Assembly (NCBI RefSeq): GCF_900128985.1
Contig: NZ_FQUC01000003.1
Coordinates: 124,001-188,000, forward strand
DNA: 64,000 nucleotides
Reading direction: 5' to 3'
Source: Indolivaga macrotermitis
GTDB taxonomy: Bacteria > Bacteroidota > Bacteroidia > Bacteroidales > Dysgonomonadaceae
Shown here: positions 35,798 to 43,760 of the stretch, one piece after another
How positions within the stretch are numbered: the first letter of the stretch is position 1
How the letters are laid out: every line of letters starts with the position of its first letter
Translations under genes and position numbers: made by a program
The notes under the pieces: generated by a model
The model's input: the letters and a program-made list of their open reading frames with translations, nothing else
The model's database searches: none
Told to the model about the DNA's origin: nothing

Positions 35798-36532
35798 TTA
35801 TTTACATTGGTTTATTAAATTATCCAACTCATAGATTATACTTTCTCCTTTTTGCAAATCGAATTCCCCTAAACTGTTGAGCTTTCTTATATCGTATAAG
35901 CAGCTGTTTTTATAATTACCGGTGCTATCATTTTCATAGATAAAAAGAGTGTCTTGCCGTATTTCTTTATGATAAGACTTGTGATATTTAGGTTGATATT
36001 CTTTTGCCGGATAAGGAAAATTTGATTTATAATTGTCGGCAATTGATTTTATAGACTGGAACTTATTCTCGGAATCAATATATACACTATTATCAAACAA
36101 TAGCCAGATTTTGACCTTTTGGGTTTCAATTGTAATATCTCGCCCTAATGTTAGTTCTGTATTCGTAATGAAGTCTTTGTAATATCCATAAGATAAGATA
36201 GTATCATTATAGATATATTTCTCCAGGCATCTGTTAAAAGGTATTTCACATTTAAATCCGGGTTCGCAATAGTTATCCTCTATTCTAATATTATACCAAT
36301 AGTTACCTCTATTTATATATTTTATTGGAACTGAATGTCTTTGATAAGAGAACATGATAAAAATGGAATCTTTCTCTTTTTTTACAAGAACATAGGGGAC
36401 TTTCTGCCCTTCTGAGGAAAAAGTAACTCCATTCAAAGTGTATTCATCAAATGTTTGATAACTAATGTATCCCTTCGGAAATTGAGCCGAGCAGAGAAAC
36501 ACAATAGCAAAACATAGAAATACATATTTCAT
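35798..36532 (-). CDS. Secreted protein of unknown function at the toxin-locus edge
   Basis: 244 aa from the ATG at 36532, which begins a signal peptide (MKYVFLCFAIVFLCSAQ); the frame is open to 36592. The mature part is beta-rich with many Tyr and Lys and two Cys pairs (NYCEPGFKCEIPFNRC). Not recognised. Position and codon use suggest it belongs to the accessory toxin/immunity region. Confidence 0.65.
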   Translation of the reverse strand: MKYVFLCFAIVFLCSAQFPKGYISYQTFDEYTLNGVTFSSEGQKVPYVLVKKEKDSIFIMFSYQRHSVPIKYINRGNYWYNIRIEDNYCEPGFKCEIPFNRCLEKYIYNDTILSYGYYKDFITNTELTLGRDITIETQKVKIWLLFDNSVYIDSENKFQSIKSIADNYKSNFPYPAKEYQPKYHKSYHKEIRQDTLFIYENDSTGNYKNSCLYDIRKLNSLGEFDLQKGESIIYELDNLINQCK

Positions 36533-36539
36533 AACGTTT

Positions 36540-36704
36540 TTATTTAGGTTCAACTTCGTCATCAAAAGTTGCTTTCCATGAAAATTTGCCATCTTTCGTT
36601 ATTGTAAAATCATATATAGGCTTTGCCTTTTCTGTTGGTGTAGCTATGTGATATTTACTCAGAAGATTTTTTATAAATTTCGCCTTTCCAAATAATGCTA
36701 TCAT
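36540..36704 (-). pseudogene. 54-codon remnant, tail of an immunity-like protein
   Basis: An ATG at 36704, inside the end of the preceding gene in another frame, opens a 54-codon frame ending TAA at 36540-36542. The part beyond the neighbour's stop (IYDFTITKDGKFSWKATFD) looks like true coding sequence and resembles the C-terminal strand of DUF600/YezG-type immunity proteins. I read it as the tail of a lost gene now fused out of frame. Confidence 0.5.
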
Positions 36705-37341
36705 TAACTATTCGGGCATAATCTCCTTTAATATAGTATTTTTCAAAAAAAGAGTTATCTATAGTTGGTATGTTTATGTCGATACAATTAATATTCTTTT
36801 CTATACTATACTCTATAGATGAATAAAACAATGCACCGTAAAATAAGCCATCAGGAGTATGTGAAAGTACACTTTTCTCAGGAGCTATCGTAAACATTAT
36901 TGTTCTTGTAGTATTTGGTAACATTAAGTCAGAATGACTATTCGCTTTGTAATTTAAATTGAATATTTTATTTTCATTAGTATATATCTCAATGATTAGA
37001 TTACCATTGTTATATGGTATAGAAAAAGATATTCTGATACTATCTTCAATCTGAGGATCTATAGATTGAATAATTTTAGTCTTTTGTAGAGCAATAATAT
37101 TTAGAGGGATTGAGTTCAACTCGATGAAGTTAGTAGCAACTTTATTATAGGTGCACTCTGCCAATGTATCATTATACCATACGGGATTGTGGTTGGATGG
37201 TATGATCAGGTAGAATTTATCTTTTGTTATTAAAACATCTGCTCCTGATTCATTAGAATAAATCCCATATATATTTTTTTGCCCAAAAGACAATAAACAA
37301 ATCTGGCAAAACATTATTAGTAATATAGTGATCTTTTTCAT
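36655..37341 (-). CDS. Exported candidate immunity protein, family B copy 1
   Basis: 228 aa with signal peptide (MKKITILLIMFCQICLLSFGQ). It is the same length as the protein at 37827-38513 and closely related throughout. Both have the stretches IYGIYSNESGA / IEGKYYKESGS near the start, TPDGLFYGALFY / TAEGLFYGILEY, and an almost identical end (SFFEKYYIKGDYARIVNDS). Two copies next to an orphan toxin module suggest immunity or toxin-associated proteins acting in the periplasm; this is inference from context only. Confidence 0.7.
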   Translation of the reverse strand: MKKITILLIMFCQICLLSFGQKNIYGIYSNESGADVLITKDKFYLIIPSNHNPVWYNDTLAECTYNKVATNFIELNSIPLNIIALQKTKIIQSIDPQIEDSIRISFSIPYNNGNLIIEIYTNENKIFNLNYKANSHSDLMLPNTTRTIMFTIAPEKSVLSHTPDGLFYGALFYSSIEYSIEKNINCIDINIPTIDNSFFEKYYIKGDYARIVNDSIIWKGEIYKKSSE

Positions 37342-37352
37342 TTTTTATTTAT

Positions 37353-37718
37353 CTAATAAGTATTTCCTGCTTTGGGTCTTATTATTATATACTCATTACT
37401 ATCCTCCAATAGTTTACTAATTGAAGGATCTTCAGTAGCATAAATAATTTCGCAGGTATCCCCGATACTTACTCCACCAGGATACTTATATCTGGTATTT
37501 CGTTTATATACATTACCATTTACAGTATATGTATAGCCTATAACAGGCTTACCCCTTGAACTAAAAATATTGATTATAATAGCATCTGCATGAATAGAAC
37601 CCGCTTCCAACATCTTATCTTCGTGCCATTTTGATCGGAATGCTATAGTCAGTATTGTAACGATAAAAATAAACCCTATGATTGATAGAACTAATTGTAT
37701 TTTGTCGTTTTTACTCAT
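37353..37718 (-). CDS. Small membrane protein, DUF3592-like
   Basis: 121 aa. One transmembrane segment at about residues 8-27, then a soluble beta domain (ADAIIINIFSSRGKPVIGYTYTVNGNVYKRNTRYKYP ... IGDTCEIIYATEDPSIS). The phrase 'GY.YTVNG..Y' followed by 'GD...I.Y...DP..S' is the DUF3592 pattern. It lies between the two family B genes, in the position of an extra immunity or accessory gene. Confidence 0.7.
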   Translation of the reverse strand: MSKNDKIQLVLSIIGFIFIVTILTIAFRSKWHEDKMLEAGSIHADAIIINIFSSRGKPVIGYTYTVNGNVYKRNTRYKYPGGVSIGDTCEIIYATEDPSISKLLEDSNEYIIIRPKAGNTY

Positions 37719-37826
37719 TCTTTTAAAATCTGATTGTTAGTAACCTTCATCTTCGTGCTTCTTTATGGGATTCAGGGTATTTTTATAACTAAATAATCAA
37801 ATCTGATATGTTGCTATGGTCATATT

Positions 37827-38513
37827 TTACTTGTCTGATTTCCGATAAATTTCACCTTTCCAAATGATGCTATCATTCACTATTCGGGCATAATCTCCTT
37901 TAATATAGTATTTTTCAAAAAAAGAATCATCTATGGTTGGTATATTGACTTCAATATTATTAATATCTTTTTCTAAAAAAAAGTCTAAAGTATTATATTC
38001 TAATATACCATAAAATAAACCTTCTGCTGTATGAGGAAGAATATAATCAGGACGGATTAAAAATGATATATTTCCTCCAATAAATGGGATTGTACATTCT
38101 TTATTATCCTTAGAATAGTTGAAACTAAATGTTTTAGATATTTCTGTGTAAATTGTTATTCTTAGTATACCATTTGTATATGGTAGAAAGAATTTTATTT
38201 TCAAACTATCATTTGAGAGCTCTCTATCTGGTTTTCTTATAATTTCAAGGTTCCTTGTAGCTTCTATAAATGGATCTTTTAATGAATTTAGTTCAAGAAA
38301 ATTATTATCTATTTGTTGTATTCTCCCTTCTGTTCTTATTTCGGAATATATACCATTTGATGCACTATTCGGAAGTATAATCTTGAAATAATCATTATTG
38401 ATTTCTATATAACTTCCAGATTCTTTATAGTATTTCCCTTCTATCTTTTTTTGAGAGTAGGTTTTACTAAAAAACATTATAACAAGTATTATAAAAATAT
38501 TTTTTCGCATCAT
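37827..38513 (-). CDS. Exported candidate immunity protein, family B copy 2
   Basis: 228 aa with signal peptide (MMRKNIFIILVIMFFSKTYSQ). The gene starts 2 bases before the end of the orphan RHS module at 38515, the position expected for the cognate immunity gene of the HExxH toxin tip. Paralogue of 36655-37341, most similar at the C-terminal 25 residues. No known domain. The exported location would fit a toxin that acts in the periplasm. Confidence 0.75.
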   Translation of the reverse strand: MMRKNIFIILVIMFFSKTYSQKKIEGKYYKESGSYIEINNDYFKIILPNSASNGIYSEIRTEGRIQQIDNNFLELNSLKDPFIEATRNLEIIRKPDRELSNDSLKIKFFLPYTNGILRITIYTEISKTFSFNYSKDNKECTIPFIGGNISFLIRPDYILPHTAEGLFYGILEYNTLDFFLEKDINNIEVNIPTIDDSFFEKYYIKGDYARIVNDSIIWKGEIYRKSDK

Positions 38514-38514
38514 A

Positions 38515-40509
38515 TCATTTCTTCTGATTAACTTTTATCGCTTTTTTAATTGCTTCTGAATATTGATAAATAATTTCATAAACACGTCTCCCTTTATCGT
38601 CTGTAATGTTACCGACAGAATGAACATCAATACCCTGTATTGCTCTACCGTTGAGTCTCCCGGGAAAAGATTCGTCTAAAGAGTATTGTTTCTGATAAGC
38701 TTCAATCTCCATATTTGAAATTCCTTTTATTCCAATCCCAGAATTTTTCAGTTCTCCATTAGGTGAGAACTTTAACCCTCCTGCATCCAAAGATTGGCGC
38801 ACATGTGCAATCTCATGTATTGATAAGGCATCAGAAGATGTTTCAATATAAATTTTACCATCACTTCCTTGCCGTACCTTATGCTCTCCTCCAGAAATAC
38901 TACTTAAAGCATAGATATTATTTTGGTCTGCTCCTAGTTTATCAATATCTCCTTTGCTGACATTTAAGTTACTAATACGGCTTTTAGCATCAGATATTTT
39001 ATCTTCTAGTTTGGCAATCTTTTTTGCACTATGTCCTCCTTTATTCAAGCTTGCTTGATTGTCTGCGATATCTTTCTTTAAAGATTCGATTTTCTTATCG
39101 ATTTTATTTTTTAGTTTGTATGCTACATTTGGATCATCCCAAATCATTCCGGTAGGATCAATAAATCTCATTGGATTATTACCTACATATGCATAAGGAG
39201 ACCAACTATAATACTTCTCCGCCATTGGATCAACACTGGTAAACCTTATTGTAGCCGGATCCATATACCTAGCCTCATAATCATACCAATTCAGCCCATG
39301 CATCTTATCCAGCTCCTTACCGTTGTATTTGTAAGGCTGTTTCCCCTGCTCAAGATCCGACTCCTCCCCATAAGTCATCCCGAACGGATAAAAGCTGTTC
39401 CTCTGAACAACCGTTCCCGCCGCATTCGCCACAATACGGTTATTCCCCAAGTGGTCTTTAATGTAAAAATAATAATTACTATCCTCAATATAACCATTAT
39501 CCGTCAGAATTTTACTTAAAGTCTCATTCTCATAGATTTTATTCCCCGCATAATCTGTCGAAGTCTGTACTCTATAACTGGCATCCTCCGCTGTCCCCTT
39601 CACCGGCGTAACCATCAAAGTCGGATCCGACAGGTGTTTAACCCTTAACTTTGCTCCCGTCGCCGTATACGTATAATACGTTTTTCCCCTGGCAGAAGTA
39701 TTGTTTATAAGCATCTCCTGAGGCAGGTTCAGAGAATTATAATTAACCGTTTGCCCCTTGTTTAGGTCTATGTGTATTGCACCGTTTTTATTATAGGTAA
39801 ATTCGGATGTAGTAACCTCACTAAATTCTTTGAAGTCGGCAATAGTACTTAAGCCCACATTCGGTCCCGCATCAGCTATATATTTCAACTGGTTACCCGT
39901 ACCATCGTAGTTGAAGGTCAGGTTATCAATAATCTGGTCACTAACCCCCGAAGCAGTAATCCCATATCTGGTAAGCTTAATTACATTCCCATGTGCATCA
40001 TACGAATAGCCAGTCGAGAAATTCCCGTCCCCCGTATAATTCGCCGCCTTCAGTCGCGAAATATTATCATATGTAAAAGCATACTTGCGCGTTTTACCAT
40101 TCTGTGTCCATTGCTGAGTACCGATATTTCCGTTCAGGTTGTAGGTCAGTGTCTGCGAGAAATGGGTATTGGTAATGGTATTTGTCCACGAACGTACGTT
40201 GTAAGTATATTTAGTAGTCAATGCACTTTGATTATTGGTTACAGTCGACTTTAAGCGTCCCAGATCGTCATACGTATTTTGGGCAAGAGTAACTAAAGGC
40301 CCTGCCGTTAAATCCTTTGTTAGTCGGTGAGTAATTGTTAGTAGCCGTCCTGCATGATCATAAGTGTAAGCATAATCTTCCTTTAGAGTCTTTTGATTTG
40401 TAGCGGAATGTATATGTTGCTTTTGAGTTGGCTGCCCTGTAAAGTTATAAGCAATTGTGTTTTCAGAATTCTTATTGCTTCTTAAATGTGATTCATACTC
40501 ATTTAAAAA
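38515..40509 (-). CDS. N-terminally truncated orphan RHS module with HExxH metalloprotease tip
   Basis: An open frame of 664 codons with no proper start: it runs from just after a stop at 40510-40512, and the first TTG (40219-40221) lies inside YD repeats. It has about six YD repeats, the RHS core (YEARYMDPATIRFTSVDP ... SPYAYVGNNPMRFIDPTGM), then a coiled-coil linker (KLKNKIDKKIESLKKDIADN) and a tip with SIHEIAHVRQ, a zinc-protease HExxH motif at 38803-38817. The N-terminal secretion, SpvB and VCBS parts are missing. It is best seen as a displaced toxin module. Confidence 0.8.
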   Translation of the reverse strand, partial: FLNEYESHLRSNKNSENTIAYNFTGQPTQKQHIHSATNQKTLKEDYAYTYDHAGRLLTITHRLTKDLTAGPLVTLAQNTYDDLGRLKSTVTNNQSALTTKYTYNVRSWTNTITNTHFSQTLTYNLNGNIGTQQWTQNGKTRKYAFTYDNISRLKAANYTGDGNFSTGYSYDAHGNVIKLTRYGITASGVSDQIIDNLTFNYDGTGNQLKYIADAGPNVGLSTIADFKEFSEVTTSEFTYNKNGAIHIDLNKGQTVNYNSLNLPQEMLINNTSARGKTYYTYTATGAKLRVKHLSDPTLMVTPVKGTAEDASYRVQTSTDYAGNKIYENETLSKILTDNGYIEDSNYYFYIKDHLGNNRIVANAAGTVVQRNSFYPFGMTYGEESDLEQGKQPYKYNGKELDKMHGLNWYDYEARYMDPATIRFTSVDPMAEKYYSWSPYAYVGNNPMRFIDPTGMIWDDPNVAYKLKNKIDKKIESLKKDIADNQASLNKGGHSAKKIAKLEDKISDAKSRISNLNVSKGDIDKLGADQNNIYALSSISGGEHKVRQGSDGKIYIETSSDALSIHEIAHVRQSLDAGGLKFSPNGELKNSGIGIKGISNMEIEAYQKQYSLDESFPGRLNGRAIQGIDVHSVGNITDDKGRRVYEIIYQYSEAIKKAIKVNQKK

Positions 40510-40619
40510 TTAAATATTAATATCGGCAAAACGAATTCGAGTAGGTGTGTGTAACATATATATCGGTAAAGTCCTATAAAAATATAGAATTTATACTTAG
40601 ATTAATCATGTAAATTTTA

Positions 40620-40627
40620 TAGATTTG
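40620..40627 (+). promoter_or_regulatory. -7 promoter element for the TerB-C/ATPase/helicase operon
   Basis: TAGATTTG matches TAnnTTTG 44 bases before the ATG at 40672. No clear -33 TTTG. Confidence 0.45.
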
Positions 40628-40671
40628 TAAAATTAGCTAAGATCAACACAACTTTAGAGCTAAAGACTGCC

Positions 40672-42438
40672 ATGGATGGTATTATTGATATAACAAATGA
40701 ATCATATGATTTAAGGGAACTTTACGAAAAAGATAAGTTTGATGTTCCATCTTGGAAGCATCAGTATATCTATTCTTATGGAGACCTTGGTGGGGCAACA
40801 CTAGAACAAAAAAAATTCTATTATGTGTTTAAAGAATCTTTTCTGAAGGGAAAGTACATAGACTTAAAAGGCAATACAAATTACGCTTTTATTCTTCTCT
40901 TTAATTTTCTGGAGATATATGACGATGACAAGAATATAGACAGATTACAAATTCAATTTAGTTTGTTAGGAGCTCATTATTCAGAAACAAAACAATATTG
41001 CACCTCTTTTCTTCTTAAATTATTAGAAAAAATTGGAGATCAAGATCGGATAAATCAACTCAAACAAGAAGATAAATCTCTCAGTTATAACGATGATTAT
41101 TGGAAACTAGGCAATCGCTACAGAGAAAAATTATATTTGAATGAAACTGATGTACAACTTTTAAATAAGTTAGAGAATCCAACAAATAATTTCTGTGATA
41201 TAGAAGCATGCAAAATAGAAATTTTAAGATTATACATAGCTTTATTTAACGAGCTGGAAAAAGTCTGCTTGGATGATAATGTTACTTTACAGCAAGTATT
41301 TGATTACATCGCAGGCATCTACGTAAAAAAGCAATATAGCTATCAAAAAGGTAGTGTTAACTATAAGTACAGTATAGAAGAGACGAAAAAATACTTTTAT
41401 CAGAATATTTTTAAACATGCCGAGAATGCGGTGCGCGAGATTTATGCTCATAAACGGAAACTCAATACTGATTTAGGGTTGCATGTATCCAATGCAAATG
41501 ATAAATATAATGAGCGTATTACCTCAGTTATAGAAGATTTACTACCTCAATTAGCAAAAAAGCTCGTAAAGAAAGCTCATTCGGATACTGAAAAAGAATT
41601 GTACGCACTTAATACATCGCGTTGGAAGATTAAATTCGAAGAACTTACCGATAAATATAAAGGCGATTACAAACAATTTAAGAGTGATATCGTGGCGTTA
41701 GGGATTCTGAATGAGAAAAATCCGTCCATAGAACATATCTTTTATGAAGCATCTAAATTCATATCGAAATATCATCGGGAGACAGCTCTTACTCTTTATA
41801 TATATTATCTCCATTATGATTTGAGATCAGAATCATTCGATAATAAAGAGTTGACAAAAAGTATACAGAAAAATATATTTGAGTCGAATAAACAGTTACA
41901 CGATTTTCAGTTGGTAGTAAGTCAATATATCAATGACAGGGATTTATTGGGTGCATTGAGATCTATACCTCCAATATTTGAAACGAATCGAAAGAAAATT
42001 TCAGTTAATTTAGATACTATTAAGGAAGTTGAGATCAGTCTTTCCGAAACCGTTAATTTACTGAATGAGTATTTGTGTGATGATTTTGAGAATGAAGATA
42101 TACTGATTCAATCGATACAAATAAATGACAAGGAACTTGAAATAAAAATAACAGACAAAAAAGCAGAAACTAAAGATGAGGTTCAGAATATATATTCGTC
42201 CGAGTTATTACTTTCCGAAACTCAGATCTCAGTGTTAAGCTTCTTCACGAAGAACAATCTAAGTATAACCACTGACGATTTTAAAGATTATGCCAAGAAT
42301 AACGGGTGGTTTGCACGTCCGATTATTGATGGTATTAACGAAACTTGTTATGAGTTTCTGGATGATATTTTAATTGAAGAAGACGATAATTACTACATTA
42401 TAACAGAAAACTATTACCAAACCATATTAGCACAATGA
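40672..42438 (+). CDS. TerB-C domain protein, first gene of a helicase operon
   Basis: 588 aa, no signal or membrane segment. The C-terminal 115 residues match TerB-C: LLSETQISVLSFFTKNNLSI, then FKDYAKNNGWFARPIIDGIN, then FLDDILIEEDDNYYI. The larger N-terminal part is helical and not recognised, but has the length and layout of TerB-N/TerB-C proteins. TerB-C proteins are known next to P-loop ATPases and SF2 helicases in predicted stress or phage-defence islands. The stop overlaps the next start by 4 bases, so translation is probably coupled. Confidence 0.8.
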   Translation: MDGIIDITNESYDLRELYEKDKFDVPSWKHQYIYSYGDLGGATLEQKKFYYVFKESFLKGKYIDLKGNTNYAFILLFNFLEIYDDDKNIDRLQIQFSLLGAHYSETKQYCTSFLLKLLEKIGDQDRINQLKQEDKSLSYNDDYWKLGNRYREKLYLNETDVQLLNKLENPTNNFCDIEACKIEILRLYIALFNELEKVCLDDNVTLQQVFDYIAGIYVKKQYSYQKGSVNYKYSIEETKKYFYQNIFKHAENAVREIYAHKRKLNTDLGLHVSNANDKYNERITSVIEDLLPQLAKKLVKKAHSDTEKELYALNTSRWKIKFEELTDKYKGDYKQFKSDIVALGILNEKNPSIEHIFYEASKFISKYHRETALTLYIYYLHYDLRSESFDNKELTKSIQKNIFESNKQLHDFQLVVSQYINDRDLLGALRSIPPIFETNRKKISVNLDTIKEVEISLSETVNLLNEYLCDDFENEDILIQSIQINDKELEIKITDKKAETKDEVQNIYSSELLLSETQISVLSFFTKNNLSITTDDFKDYAKNNGWFARPIIDGINETCYEFLDDILIEEDDNYYIITENYYQTILAQ

Positions 42439-43745
42439 TAAATATAAAACCGAAAGAGGCTTCAGCCATTATTAACTCTCTTATAAGCGGGGTTGTTCCT
42501 AAAATGGGAGTACAACATATAACAGTCGGACGATCGGAAGAAATCAATGCCTTTGTATTGTCATTAGAAGATGTTAAAAACGGACAAAGTCTTGTCAAAT
42601 TCTGGATCGGCGATTTTGGCTCCGGAAAGTCTTTCATGTTGCATCTTTTAAATACGGTGGCTATGAAACAAAAATTTGTAGTAGCGAATGCCGATTTTAC
42701 GCCTGATAATAGGCTGTATGCCAATGACGGAAAAGGGTTGGCTCTCTATTCTGCTATTATGGACAATGTAGCTATACAAACCAAACCCGAGGGAGGAGCT
42801 TTGCCTACATTGATGGAAAAATGGATAGAACAGGTTACTTCAAAAACATCAGAAGAAAATAATATTCCTGTAACAGAAATAAGAAATGATCAGTATCAGA
42901 AGCTGATATCAGCCAATATAATGAAGACGATTAACGAAATAACGGAGGTTGGAGGCTTCGATTTCGGTACAGTGGTTATTAAATATTACGAAGGTTATAT
43001 TAATGGAGATGACCAACAATGTCGTAATGCTCTGAAATGGCTGAAGGGAGAATATAAAACAAAGATTGAAGCTCGTCAGGATTTGGGTGTTAGGGAAATC
43101 ATAAATGACCAAAACTATTATGATATGCTCAAAAACTTCTGTAAGTTATTCGTAAGTATGGGATATAGTGGTTTTATGATAAATATGGATGAGGCCATTA
43201 ATCTCTATAAAATAGCTACTTCCACAATGAGGGAGAAAAATTATGAAAAGATATTGACTATATATAATGACTGCTTTCAGGGAAAAGTAAATAATCTCTT
43301 TATAAACTTTGCCGGAACAAAAGAATTTCTCGAAAATGAGCGGCGAGGCTTATTCAGTTATCAGGCCTTAAAATCAAGACTCGAAACTAATAAATATGAA
43401 ACCGCAGAAATTCGGGATCTGGCTCAGCCCGTTATTCGATTAATGCCTTTGGATCATAATGAGATATTTGTTTTGCTGAAAAAATTAAGAGAAATATTTA
43501 ACTCTAACTATAAGGTCGAAATAGATATATCAGACGAAGATATTATTTCCTTTATGGAGGTTATATTTAATAAACCGGGAGCATCTGAATTTTTAACACC
43601 TCGTGAAGTAATTCGAGATTTTCTGAATATAATGAATCTGTTGAGACAAAATCCTCATGTTGATAAATCTTGTTTGTTTGGTGAAATCGAAGTTTCAGAT
43701 GAGCGGCCCAAAGACGATTTATTAGACAGTATTGAAGAATTATAA
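42435..43745 (+). CDS. P-loop ATPase of the BrxC/BrxD family (PF10923)
   Basis: 436 aa. Walker A GDFGSGKS at residues 59-66 in the family context KFWIGDFGSGKSFMLHLLNTVA; Walker B INMDEA with Asp252-Glu253; the VGRSEEINAF stretch at 31-40 and NADFTPDNRL are further family marks. The family (formerly DUF2791) includes BrxD of type 2 BREX. It is expected to be an AAA-type ATPase working with the helicase encoded next. Overlaps the upstream gene by 4 bases and ends 15 bases before the helicase gene. Confidence 0.88.
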   Translation: MINIKPKEASAIINSLISGVVPKMGVQHITVGRSEEINAFVLSLEDVKNGQSLVKFWIGDFGSGKSFMLHLLNTVAMKQKFVVANADFTPDNRLYANDGKGLALYSAIMDNVAIQTKPEGGALPTLMEKWIEQVTSKTSEENNIPVTEIRNDQYQKLISANIMKTINEITEVGGFDFGTVVIKYYEGYINGDDQQCRNALKWLKGEYKTKIEARQDLGVREIINDQNYYDMLKNFCKLFVSMGYSGFMINMDEAINLYKIATSTMREKNYEKILTIYNDCFQGKVNNLFINFAGTKEFLENERRGLFSYQALKSRLETNKYETAEIRDLAQPVIRLMPLDHNEIFVLLKKLREIFNSNYKVEIDISDEDIISFMEVIFNKPGASEFLTPREVIRDFLNIMNLLRQNPHVDKSCLFGEIEVSDERPKDDLLDSIEEL

Positions 43746-43760
43746 ATAATTACTTTAGAA

